Below are positions 55,251-63,623 of a stretch of DNA of 64,000 nucleotides, one piece after another. The stretch covers positions 9,598,893 through 9,662,892 of the forward strand of contig NZ_CP108529.1 in the NCBI RefSeq assembly GCF_036002945.1, in the 5' to 3' direction. The stretch's first letter is position 1; every line of letters starts with the position of its first letter. The position numbers and the translations under genes are program-made. Source of the stretch: Streptomyces sp. NBC_01224. GTDB taxonomy: Bacteria > Actinomycetota > Actinomycetes > Streptomycetales > Streptomycetaceae. Under the pieces are notes generated by a model. The model saw only the letters and a program-made list of their open reading frames with translations. It was not told the DNA's origin and did no database searches.

Positions 55251-56809
55251 CCGCACCCCGCCCCGCACACCCCGCGACGGACCCGCCCACGACCACCCGT
55301 GCCACACCCTCTCGTGTCAAAGACAACTGCCCGGCCTGCCACCGACTGCGCTGGCTGCACCCCGACACCGGCCGCTGCCCCTGGTGCTCACGCACCTGCA
55401 CGCTCTGCGGCGCACCACGGCGCTCCGCCCAGGACCTGTGCGCGGCATGCCGACGCCGATCCGCCGGAGAACGAGCTCGGGGCCCCTGCCAGCACTGCGG
55501 ACGCCGACGTGCCCTCGACGCGGCGACCCAGCGCTGCCGAGCTTGTACCGATCCCACTGCCGCCCCGCCCCCAGCCCACTGCGAGCAATGCGGAACCAGC
55601 GGCCGGTGGGCCAAAGGCCTCTGCAAGCGCTGCTACGAGCATTCACCCCACACAGTCCTGACCCGCGCGGCGGGCTGGGCCAAGCGCATGCCCGCCCCGC
55701 CCTCCTGGTGGAGCGACCTCGCCGTACACCTCGCAGCGCACCGACACCCGATCTACGCGGCCGACCTCATCGCCACCACCGCGCGCCTGCTCCTCCACGC
55801 CGAGTCCTGCGACCCCTGCAGCCTCCTCGCCCGCGCTAAAAGCGATGCCCCCGAACTCGTCGGAGCGCTCACCGACTTCTTCCGCACCCACGGCCACCTC
55901 GACCCACCACCACGCCGCTCCGACAGACGAGCAACAGAACGCCGAGCCCGCCGCATCGAGGCCACACCCACCCCTCTGCGCCCCCAGGCCAAGAAGTTCG
56001 CCGCCTTCCTCCTGCGACAGCGCGAGCAAGCCGAACAACTGGGACTACGCCCCAACCAGCTGAAAACCATCGAGATCCGACTTACTGCCGTCCGCGACCT
56101 GGCCCTCCACCTCCACACCGAGGGCCACACGAACTGGGCCAGTGTCACCACCGCCCATCTGGAATCCTTCCTGGCCCTCAACCCGGCCCTCCGCGCATCC
56201 CGACTCGCGGGACTGCGCCAGTTCTTCGCGTACGCCCACTACTCCAAAGCCATCCTCCACAACCCCACCGACCCCATAAATGCCGTACAGCACAGGGGAT
56301 TCAAAGGTCCCACCCTCACCCTGACCCAGCAGCGCACCCTGTACCAGCGGTGGACCACCCACCACGACATACACCCGCACGAGGCATTCATCGGCCTCGC
56401 CGCCCTGCTCCACGCAGCAACCATCACCGAGCTGCGCCAGCTCTCTGACACCGGGATCAACCCCCATCACCACAGCGTCCACTTCCCCGGCAGATCCCTG
56501 GCCATCCCGCTCGACGACGCGACCTGGACCGCACTCCAACGCTGCCAAGAACACCGACACCAACTGGGCTCGGACAACCCCCACCTGCTCGTCACTCGGC
56601 TCACCCGCACCCACCACGGCCCCGCCGGCGCCGCTCACATCCGCGACACCCTCGCCCCTACTGGCCTCCGGCCCCGCATCCTGCGCTCTACTCGCCTGCT
56701 CACCCTCGCCGATGAACTCGACGCCAAGACCCTCACCACCTCACTGGGGATGTCCTACGCAGGAGTCGCCCACTACCGGCCCAGCCCGAACCTCACCAAA
56801 CCAATATGA
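55247..56809 (+). CDS. Zinc-ribbon protein with degenerate tyrosine-recombinase-like C-terminus
   Basis: A 520-aa protein, start GTG 55247 coupled to the HTH gene. The N-terminal ~120 residues carry at least four tandem zinc-ribbon pairs (CPACHRLRWL..CPWC, CTLCGAPRRSAQDLCAAC, CQHCGRRRALD..CRAC, CEQCGTSGRWAKGLCKRC). A recombinase-like core follows: SAM-like region (RPNQLKTIEIRLTAVRDLAL), IGLAALLHAATITELRQLSD in the box-I position, RPRILRSTRLLTLADE and SLGMSYAGVAHYRPS in the box-II/Tyr position. The usual HxLR catalytic set is not clear, so it may be a DNA-binding partner. Function is inferred. Confidence 0.7.
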   Translation: MTAPRPAHPATDPPTTTRATPSRVKDNCPACHRLRWLHPDTGRCPWCSRTCTLCGAPRRSAQDLCAACRRRSAGERARGPCQHCGRRRALDAATQRCRACTDPTAAPPPAHCEQCGTSGRWAKGLCKRCYEHSPHTVLTRAAGWAKRMPAPPSWWSDLAVHLAAHRHPIYAADLIATTARLLLHAESCDPCSLLARAKSDAPELVGALTDFFRTHGHLDPPPRRSDRRATERRARRIEATPTPLRPQAKKFAAFLLRQREQAEQLGLRPNQLKTIEIRLTAVRDLALHLHTEGHTNWASVTTAHLESFLALNPALRASRLAGLRQFFAYAHYSKAILHNPTDPINAVQHRGFKGPTLTLTQQRTLYQRWTTHHDIHPHEAFIGLAALLHAATITELRQLSDTGINPHHHSVHFPGRSLAIPLDDATWTALQRCQEHRHQLGSDNPHLLVTRLTRTHHGPAGAAHIRDTLAPTGLRPRILRSTRLLTLADELDAKTLTTSLGMSYAGVAHYRPSPNLTKPI

Positions 56810-56950
56810 CGGTCCGAGCCCGGCGAACCGCTTGAGCTGCTCCTCGCAATGTCTATGTCCACCCAGGCATGGTGCCTTAGCGGTCTCTGGATCACCCCAC
56901 GCCGTAAAGGGCTGCCTCCCGGCACACGGCAGGCAACCCTCCGCCGGAAC

Positions 56951-57031
56951 TCATGCCCAGTCCACGCTCAGCTTCCGTAGTGCGTCGCGCTGTTCCGCGC
57001 TGAGTTTGTCCCGCCGCGACTTCGCCGTCCA
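56951..57031 (-). pseudogene. Telomere helicase, C-terminal scrap (copy 2)
   Basis: The minus strand ends a frame reading AKSRRDKLSAEQRDALRKLS VDWA stop, nearly the last 25 residues of the intact helicase at 60215 (KSRRDKLTAEQLDALRKLGV EWAV). The rest is missing; the gene at 57037 begins at the break. Confidence 0.75.
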
Positions 57032-57036
57032 TCACT

Positions 57037-58116
57037 GTGGTCCTGGACCCCGGCGACGACGCGATTCACACGCACACTGCTCTGGCCGCCCACCATCCGC
57101 CGTCCGGCCGGATCACCCTGCACCCCGGCCCGGGCACCACCAGCGAGACCGGCCTCGCCCACGACCTTCTCGCCGCCCTGGGCAAACCGCCCCTGCTCCC
57201 GGGCCGCTTCCTTGCCGGCCGTCAGCCCGCCTGGCAAGCAGCTACCGCCTGGATGACCGCCCTGCCCATTACCCGGCTGACCGTCCTGCGCGCCCACCGC
57301 CTCACCGCCCGCCGCACGACGCGCCTCCTGCAGCTACAGGCCCTCACCGGTATCCACCTGACCCTGGTCTGCCACCGCCCACACCTCCCCGCCGCTCTCC
57401 ACCAGGCCCTGCAGACGGCCGACTACTCCCTCACCGCCGACTTCGAGGCTGCCCACCGCCACTACTACGGCACGCCTGTCACCGAACCCCCGCCCGCAGA
57501 CGAGCCCGCCGGGCCAGTCGGCCGGTGGCTCAACCTGCCCGCACTGGACCGCCTCGTCTCCTACGACAGCCCCCGCCCCTGCGCCGACCCGTGCACGCCA
57601 CCGTCGATCGCCTGGCGGCACCGCCCACCGCCCGCGCCTCTCACCGCGCCCACCGCCCGGCGCGTCGCCCACCGGCTGCACGCGGCGACCGCACATCCTC
57701 GCCTGGCCGCGGCCGTCGCTGCCGCACTGTTCACCGGCGCCTCCCTCCAGCAACTCGCCACCGCCCGCCCCCGCGACTACGACGACGCCGCGGCCATGCT
57801 CGCCCTGCACGACCGCGCCCGCTACACCGACGGCTGCGCCGCCTACCCCGTACCGCCCTGGGCCGGCGGCTTCCTGCGGGCCGCGGCCTGCTTCACCCGC
57901 CTCGCCTCCGGCGAGGAGCAGGAATTGCTTGCCGCGCCAGGGGACCGTGGGCACCTGCTGCGCGTGGCGGAGACGGCCAGGCTGCGCCCGCCCCAGCCGC
58001 TCGCGGCTCGCCGCAAAGGCCCGGTCGGCCGTGTGGAGTGGGACTGGCGCGAGCGGCAGGAAGCCGAGAGGTACGAAGCGGTACCGGCCAGCCGCGCCAG
58101 GTCCCCACGACGCTGA
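57037..58116 (+). CDS. Unknown 359-aa protein (arm/linear-plasmid type), possibly N-truncated
   Basis: Start GTG 57037 lies six bases past the helicase scrap, so the native N-terminus may be lost. The middle has the rhythm of a P-loop/AAA fold without a Walker lysine: GTTSETGLAHDLLAALGKPP, then LTVLRAHRLTARRTTRLLQL and TGIHLTLVCHRPHLPAALHQ. A second helical domain (RVAHRLHAATAHPRLAAAVA AALFTG) and a Trp/Arg-rich tail (GPVGRVEWDWRERQEAERYE) follow. A degenerate transposition-type ATPase is one possibility. Function unknown. Confidence 0.65.
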   Translation: MVLDPGDDAIHTHTALAAHHPPSGRITLHPGPGTTSETGLAHDLLAALGKPPLLPGRFLAGRQPAWQAATAWMTALPITRLTVLRAHRLTARRTTRLLQLQALTGIHLTLVCHRPHLPAALHQALQTADYSLTADFEAAHRHYYGTPVTEPPPADEPAGPVGRWLNLPALDRLVSYDSPRPCADPCTPPSIAWRHRPPPAPLTAPTARRVAHRLHAATAHPRLAAAVAAALFTGASLQQLATARPRDYDDAAAMLALHDRARYTDGCAAYPVPPWAGGFLRAAACFTRLASGEEQELLAAPGDRGHLLRVAETARLRPPQPLAARRKGPVGRVEWDWRERQEAERYEAVPASRARSPRR

Positions 58117-58148
58117 ACACCCTGACGTTGTTACGCGACGGGCCAGGC

Positions 58149-58703
58149 TCAGCCGATCGAGAAGTCGGCGAACTCGAGGTCGCTGAAGGCGATGTGCAGG
58201 CCGTGGGCGCGGTGGCCCCCGTCGCGGAAGTAGGCGTGCCCCAGCGCGCGAGCGAGGATCACCATCTGCTGCTGCTCGCCTGCGCCGGCATCCCGGGCGG
58301 CGAAGAGTTCCCGGGCGACCTCTCCAGGCAGGTACTGGGTGATCCACCGCACCCGCGGGTCGTCCGAGGAGCCTGCAGGAGCCGCGAACCCGAATCGCGC
58401 CCTGGTGTGGAAGACGAAGCCCTCCGCCTCGGCCTGGGCACGCCGACGGGCCCGTATTCGGGGCTGCCACCGAGCCAGGACCGCTTCCTCGATCGCCTGG
58501 GCATGCTGCGCACCTGGCGGACGACGTGTTCCGGGCTTCTTTGTCACCCACCGCTGCACGGTGCGCTGTGAAACGCCCAGGAGGCGTGCCACCTTCTTCG
58601 TGGAGCCCTTCTCGGCCCTCATGAGGAAACGCAGTGCCGAGGCGCCTGTAGGTACCGGGCGCGTCAGCAGCGCTCGCTCAATTCCGTCGCTGATCTCCCC
58701 CAC
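58149..58703 (-). CDS. tpg: Telomere terminal protein Tpg
   Basis: A 184-aa protein, the usual length of Streptomyces Tpg, which is covalently attached to telomere 5-prime ends and primes end patching. GTG 58703 has GGGGAG just upstream. Matching features: opening EISDGIERALLTRPVPTGAS, HTH VARLLGVSQRTVQRWVTK, basic linker LARWQPRIRARRRAQAEAEG, the FHTRARFGFAAPAGSSDDPR strand, GEVARELFAARDAGAGEQQQ and ALGHAYFRDGGHR near the end. The partner gene tap, normally directly upstream, is absent: helicase debris lies there instead. It converges with the gene at 57037. Confidence 0.9.
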   Translation of the reverse strand: MGEISDGIERALLTRPVPTGASALRFLMRAEKGSTKKVARLLGVSQRTVQRWVTKKPGTRRPPGAQHAQAIEEAVLARWQPRIRARRRAQAEAEGFVFHTRARFGFAAPAGSSDDPRVRWITQYLPGEVARELFAARDAGAGEQQQMVILARALGHAYFRDGGHRAHGLHIAFSDLEFADFSIG

Positions 58704-58929
58704 GACTCTCCCCGGCGCTTGACCCCTATGGCTGTCTGCGCTGCCATACCTCTCACAGACGCGGCCTCCCACGATCGAGATCCGCCGTACAGGGCACACG
58801 ATGGGCAAACCTGGGCTACAGACGCAGAACGGGAGACAGGGACGGTGACGGACCGAGGGCAGAGCGCCCCGGTTCGACCCGCCGATTGCCAGTGCTGCGT
58901 GGGCGTCTTTGGGTACGCAACAGGGCAAC

Positions 58930-59268
58930 GAGCAAAGTGCTGAGGTGCATGCCATGGCTGTGCGTGCACCCACTGCGCGAGTGCCGTCAGCCCGCACTGG
59001 AACGCCTGCTGCGCCTTGCTCGGGGAGGAGCCGCGCCCAGGTGTCCGGGCTTCTGCTGCTCCAGTCACAGTCCGATGTCGTCGCCGTCCATGAGGACGCC
59101 GGGTGTGATGCCGGGCAGCTGGCCGTCGGCATCGGCCAGGTCGGCGAGGACGCGGTGGTGGCGTTGCCAGTCCAGTGGCCAGGGGCAGTTCCAGTCCGGG
59201 TCGTTCGCGGTGAGCTGCGCCGCGCGCTGCGCCGCCCGCTCCGGGTCCTGTGCTGCCCACTTCAATCC
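58930..59268 (-). pseudogene. Telomere helicase fragment (copy 3)
   Basis: The minus strand encodes DPERAAQRAAQLTANDPDWN, then PWPLDWQRHHRVLADLADAD and GVLMDGDDIGL followed by TGA. It continues LEQQKPGHLG and, in another frame, SKAQQAFQCGLTALAQWVH. All match the HA-repeat region of the intact copy (DGDDIGKWLEQQKQPVTWAK; SKAQQAFQRGLTALAQWVER). Truncated both sides with nonsense and frameshift. Confidence 0.8.
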
Positions 59269-59311
59269 GAGGTCGACGAGGGGCCTTGACCCTGGAATCC
59301 TGCTGATGCCG

Positions 59312-60049
59312 CTACGCCGCTGCGCCTCCGAGGATCCTCAGTGAGTACCTCTCGTATGCGCGGTGCAGAACCATCCTCACCGGGCCCGAGACCAACACTC
59401 CGCTGACAACGTACTCCTTTTCGATTCCCGTCTTGGTCACCTGCTTCTCGTACAGGGAGTCGGTCTCCTTCTTCGCCCGGTCGAGCCACGAGGACGCCTT
59501 GTCATGGTCGATTCCGGCGACGTCGAGACCTGTGCAGGAAGCCAGGAACTCGAAATCGCCTGGTTCCTTCGTACCCGCGCGGCACAGCAGGGAGGACATG
59601 TTCTTGTGATCGGCGTAGCCGGCCGACACGGTCATCCCGTTCTTGCCGCGCCCGTGAACGTACGTCCTCATTTTCCCGTTGGGCATCTCCTGCTCGATGG
59701 GCTTTTCGAGTCGGATCTTCCAGTCCTTCGCCAGTCCGGTGAGGAAATCGTTCCCGGTGTATCCCGTGGCCATCGTCCTGCCCGGGCTAAGCGTGGCCTG
59801 TTTGTCGCTGGTCACCGCATGCTTGGGCAGATCGGAGGCCTGCGGCAGGGTCTGTGTTGCGGACGGCTCGGGACGAGGTGCCACTGTCCTCGGCGCTTGT
59901 GGCGATGCCACGCCGGGGCTGTCCTGGCCACAGGAGGCGGTTCCCACCGCGCCGGCGACGAGAGTTATCAGTACGACGGGAACGCGGAGGGCGGCCCGTG
60001 TCCCGAGCCACTGTCCACCCGAACGCGCCCTCTGGATCTGGGGTATCAC
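59312..60049 (-). CDS. Putative lipoprotein, about 245 aa
   Basis: A hydrophobic signal ends in a lipobox-like GTASCGQ (LRVPVVLITLVAGAVGTASC), predicting a lipid-anchored exported protein. The mature part starts with a Pro/Ser/Thr linker and then a globular domain (GRTMATGYTGNDFLTGLAKD, RAKKETDSLYEKQVTKTGIE, GPVRMVLHRAYERYSLRILG). Start GTG 60049 is tentative. Function unknown. It lies downstream of the telomere helicase on the same strand. Confidence 0.7.
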   Translation of the reverse strand: MIPQIQRARSGGQWLGTRAALRVPVVLITLVAGAVGTASCGQDSPGVASPQAPRTVAPRPEPSATQTLPQASDLPKHAVTSDKQATLSPGRTMATGYTGNDFLTGLAKDWKIRLEKPIEQEMPNGKMRTYVHGRGKNGMTVSAGYADHKNMSSLLCRAGTKEPGDFEFLASCTGLDVAGIDHDKASSWLDRAKKETDSLYEKQVTKTGIEKEYVVSGVLVSGPVRMVLHRAYERYSLRILGGAAA

Positions 60050-60214
60050 CGAGAGCCCACTCCTGCCGGGAACTTGAAGCCGTCCTGGACGACAGCCGCC
60101 AGCATTCCGGATACGGCCATGATTCTCTTGCGTACTTCTCTCATGTGCACATGCTCTCCGAGGGTGATGTCTGCCGATGCGGAAGCGACTTGCTATTGAA
60201 ACCAGCACCGGACG

Positions 60215-62881
60215 CTACACGGCCCACTCCACCCCGAGCTTGCGTAGTGCGTCGAGTTGTTCGGCGGTGAGCTTGTCCCGCCTGGACTTGGTGTTGCTGT
60301 ACCAGATGCCGAGCTTGGTCTCGGTTCCGTCGGGCAAGGTCTCCACCGCCTTCCGGGGTACCGGTCGGCCCACGCCTTCCCGTTCGACCCATTGCGCGAG
60401 TGCCGTCAGGCCTCGCTGGAACGCCTGCTGTGCCTTGCTCGGGCCCTTCGCCGTACGCGGGGCAGCCTGGGCGGCAGGCGCCGCCTCAGCGGGCTGGACG
60501 CCCAGCGCGGTCAGCCGCTCCTGCTGCTCGGGGAGGAGCTTCGCCCAGGTGACCGGCTGCTTCTGCTGCTCCAGCCACTTGCCGATGTCATCGCCGTCCA
60601 TCAGCACGCCAGGCTGGATCTCGGGCAGCACGCCATCGGCGTCGACCAGGTCCGCGAGCACCCGGTAGTGCCGCTGCCAGTCCAGTGGCCAGGGGCAGTC
60701 CCAGTCCGGGTCGATCGCGGTGAGCTGCGCCGCGCGTTCCGCCGCCCGCTCCGGGTCCTTGCCCAGGCCGTTCTTCTGGCCCTTCCGGCGGAGGTTGGCC
60801 ATGTGCTGGCCGACGGGCGTCATCGCCTCGCCCTCGCCCCATACCGCGTCTTGCCGGGGTGCGAGGTGTCCGGTGGCCCGCTGGTAGGAGCGGAGCGCGG
60901 CGAGTTTGTTCTCCCAGGCTTCTTCGCCGGGCTCCCAGACCATCCCGGCTTCGGGTGCGTCCAGCAGGGTCTTGCGCCGCGCTTCCAGCTCCCCGGCCCG
61001 CAGTGCTTTCCGCTGCTGGTGCACCCACCTCCCAAGGGGGAAGTCCTTCGTGACGCCCACCTCGACCTCAACGTCGTAGGGCACGGCATAGAGGCCGGTG
61101 ATCTCGTTCTCGGCTCGCCAGCGGAGGAGGGCCTGGTAGCCCTCGAGCCAGACCAGGCTCTCGGGCCGGTAGACCCGGGTGCGCAGGAATGCGGCGATGG
61201 TCGCGGCGTCACGAGGGGTGGAGAAGTGGAGTAGGGCGGACTCGGCGGCGGCGTGGGTGTCGTCCTGCTCCTGGTCCTCGCTGTGGTCCTGGCCGCTGGC
61301 TCCGACGATCCGTCCGTCCTCGTCGCGCTGGACGTGGACCTTGCGCTTGCCGCTGGTGAGGGCGCGGGAGGCGAGCTGTTCGACCAGGCGCTCATCGTGA
61401 CTGCGCAGGCCCTGGAGAACCGCCACAAGGGGCCGGAACGAGGCGCTGGCGACCATGTCGGTCGGGTCTTCGCCGGGCTCCAGGAACACCGGCACGATGA
61501 TCCGGGCCACCTTCGTGCTGCCATCCTTGTTGAGCCGCAGCGCCCGGCCGATGTTCTGCACGATCTCGACCTGGGAACCGCGGGTGTCCGCGAAGCAGAC
61601 AGCCTCCACACCTCGCTCACCGGTGATGTCGACGCCTTCCCCGAGCACGCGAACGCTCGCGAGGAACGCGCGGTGGACCCGGCGGCTGGCGGCGTCGATG
61701 CCGCCTGCGAACTGGCGCAGCACCTCGCGCCGCTCGCTGACGAGGTGGTCGCCGCACAGCCACGCCGACCAGACGCGGTCCGGGGGTACGTGGCGGCCGG
61801 CCTCGAGTTCGTAGAACTCCGCGTCGATGGAGGACTTCGGCAGCTTGTCCGCGGCGGCCAGGTCCTCGTCGGATGCGTCGTTGACGTACAGCTCGGCAGC
61901 GGTCCGAGGCAGCTTCTCCGCGAACGCGGCGGCTTCCTCCACCTTCTGGTGAAACGTCATGACCGTGCGGAGGTTGTACGCGGCGGCGTGCTCCAGGAGC
62001 GCGGTCTGCAGGAGGGCCAGGCGCCGGCCGCGCCGCGCCTCTTCGGACTCCCCGATCACGGGGGAGGGGTCGCGGATCTCCAGCACGTCGATCTCGAACC
62101 CGGCGAGGATCTCGCGCTCGATCGCCTCGCTCAGACCGAGTTCTGCGAGCCACGCGCCGTACGTGCCGTCCGGGTCGTCGGCCATGGTCGCAATCTCCAC
62201 CTCCTGGCCGTCCGCGCCCTTCTGCGGCCGGGCCGCGGCGAGGATGCGCGGCGTGGCGGTCAGGTAGAGCCGGAAGGCCGCCGGGATACGGGCGTTGTCA
62301 TGGATCGCCGCCCACGGACGACCAAGATCACCAGCGGTGCCGTGTGCCTCATCCACGATCGCGAGGTCGAAGCCCGCCATCTGCTGGCCATAGAGCCGCT
62401 CTCCGCCCGCCAGAGCGGCCTCCAACGGCCCACGAACCTTCCCCTGGCCCATCGGTGCGTCGATGTCCTCGCGGTCCACCAGGGAGGCGTACGTGGCGAA
62501 CACGACGACCGGCCCGGACCCGGCCCACAGGGCCAGTTGGATCGGGTTGGTGGTGGTGCGCACCCCCAGCGAGTTGAGGACCGCATCGTTCTCCAGCGAG
62601 CACACCGCGACCATCGGGGCCCGGTGGCCCACCAGGCGCCACGCTTGGGCGGTCTGCACGAGCAGGTCCAAGGTTGGCACGGTCACCAGGATCCGGCCGC
62701 CCGGGAAGCAGTCCAGCGCGCACGCGGCGGCCGTGATCGTCTTGCCCGAGCCGGTCGCTGACACGATCGTGCCCCGGCCACCCTGCGGGGGCACAGATGA
62801 CCTTGCAGGAAAACCAACCCACCTCCGGAATTTTTCCTTCTGATCTACCTGATGCTCTCGAAGCTGAAAATAACCCTTCAC
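60215..62881 (-). CDS. Telomere-associated DEAH-box helicase with HA repeats (TtrA-like)
   Basis: About 888 aa from GTG 62881 (the frame is open to TTG 62911). Helicase domain 1 has REHQVDQKEKFRRWVGFPAR, Walker A VSATGSGKTITAA, DEAH in LAIVDEAHGTAGD and SAT-like LYLTATPR. Domain 2 has VCFADTRGSQVEIVQNIGRA then LRLNKDGSTKVARI. C-terminal helicase-associated repeats follow (WENKLAALRSYQRATGHLAP, DPDWDCPWPLDWQRHYRVLA). Helicases of this kind sit next to Streptomyces telomeres and TtrA has been linked to conjugal transfer. The first ~50 codons are AT-richer than the rest, suggesting a recombination joint. Confidence 0.88.
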   Translation of the reverse strand: MKGYFQLREHQVDQKEKFRRWVGFPARSSVPPQGGRGTIVSATGSGKTITAAACALDCFPGGRILVTVPTLDLLVQTAQAWRLVGHRAPMVAVCSLENDAVLNSLGVRTTTNPIQLALWAGSGPVVVFATYASLVDREDIDAPMGQGKVRGPLEAALAGGERLYGQQMAGFDLAIVDEAHGTAGDLGRPWAAIHDNARIPAAFRLYLTATPRILAAARPQKGADGQEVEIATMADDPDGTYGAWLAELGLSEAIEREILAGFEIDVLEIRDPSPVIGESEEARRGRRLALLQTALLEHAAAYNLRTVMTFHQKVEEAAAFAEKLPRTAAELYVNDASDEDLAAADKLPKSSIDAEFYELEAGRHVPPDRVWSAWLCGDHLVSERREVLRQFAGGIDAASRRVHRAFLASVRVLGEGVDITGERGVEAVCFADTRGSQVEIVQNIGRALRLNKDGSTKVARIIVPVFLEPGEDPTDMVASASFRPLVAVLQGLRSHDERLVEQLASRALTSGKRKVHVQRDEDGRIVGASGQDHSEDQEQDDTHAAAESALLHFSTPRDAATIAAFLRTRVYRPESLVWLEGYQALLRWRAENEITGLYAVPYDVEVEVGVTKDFPLGRWVHQQRKALRAGELEARRKTLLDAPEAGMVWEPGEEAWENKLAALRSYQRATGHLAPRQDAVWGEGEAMTPVGQHMANLRRKGQKNGLGKDPERAAERAAQLTAIDPDWDCPWPLDWQRHYRVLADLVDADGVLPEIQPGVLMDGDDIGKWLEQQKQPVTWAKLLPEQQERLTALGVQPAEAAPAAQAAPRTAKGPSKAQQAFQRGLTALAQWVEREGVGRPVPRKAVETLPDGTETKLGIWYSNTKSRRDKLTAEQLDALRKLGVEWAV

Positions 62882-62932
62882 TCTGCTCGCTCTCTCATCT
62901 CGCCTGTTCAACCGTCGCCGTAAAATAAATTC

Positions 62933-63514
62933 TCACCAACCGTGCTCAGGAGGGCCGATGACGTCCTTTCCGATCATGCGAGCAAGGTGACGTGCTCTGT
63001 CTTCATCACCGGGATAGACGTGGACGTAGACCGTATGTCCCGCCACTGGTTCATGGTTGGCATCGATGTTGAAGCAGGCCTGAACGCCTGTGCGTGCGTA
63101 CTCAGGTCCTAGGCCGAGCTCCGGTATGGCCGGCCACCTGAGAGCCATCCACGCGAGCTGCCCCCACACCGCAGGGCGCAGCACCTCTACGGCCCTGGAG
63201 AGAACGTCCCCCTCCAAGACTTCCTCCGCATCAAGCTGCATGGGCAGCAGTCCAGTCAACACCGCGGCGTCATCAGACAGGTCGGCACCCCGAAAGTTAG
63301 AACGACGGTGGGAGAACCACGCATCCGGAAAGAGGTTACGAGCCTTCAGCACATCATCGACATCGCCCAGCTCTGCATCGAGGTATCCAGTCTCGCCTTC
63401 ATAACCCTCTCCGCACCGGACAAGATCGAAAGCCACAGAAATAATGCTTGCTGCGTCAAAGGTTCGGTAGATCGGATAAGCCTGCGCGTTGCCCATCAGT
63501 GGTCCCCAAGCCAT
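62933..63514 (-). CDS. Unknown telomere-proximal protein, about 193 aa
   Basis: Outermost gene, reading away from the telomere. Its stop is about 50 bp before the helicase GTG, so the two may be cotranscribed. Start ATG 63514 (MAWGPLMGNAQAYPIYRTFD) is tentative. It is acidic, with ARTGVQACFNIDANHEPVAG and HTVYVHVYPGDEDRARHLAR near the end. Third-position GC is visibly lower than in neighbours, indicating different origin. No family recognised. Confidence 0.7.
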   Translation of the reverse strand: MAWGPLMGNAQAYPIYRTFDAASIISVAFDLVRCGEGYEGETGYLDAELGDVDDVLKARNLFPDAWFSHRRSNFRGADLSDDAAVLTGLLPMQLDAEEVLEGDVLSRAVEVLRPAVWGQLAWMALRWPAIPELGLGPEYARTGVQACFNIDANHEPVAGHTVYVHVYPGDEDRARHLARMIGKDVIGPPEHGW

Positions 63515-63623
63515 CAGTATGTCACTCGTTTCTGCCAACGGTACATGCTGAATCAAACTTGATGCACCCACTACACTGGAACCCGATACGGACGAGCGAC
63601 CCCCCACCCCTTGTAGCCAGCCA

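Noticed and set aside
61253..62761. 502-codon plus-strand frame opposite the helicase
   Set aside because: Antisense shadow; the minus strand encodes the full helicase motif set.
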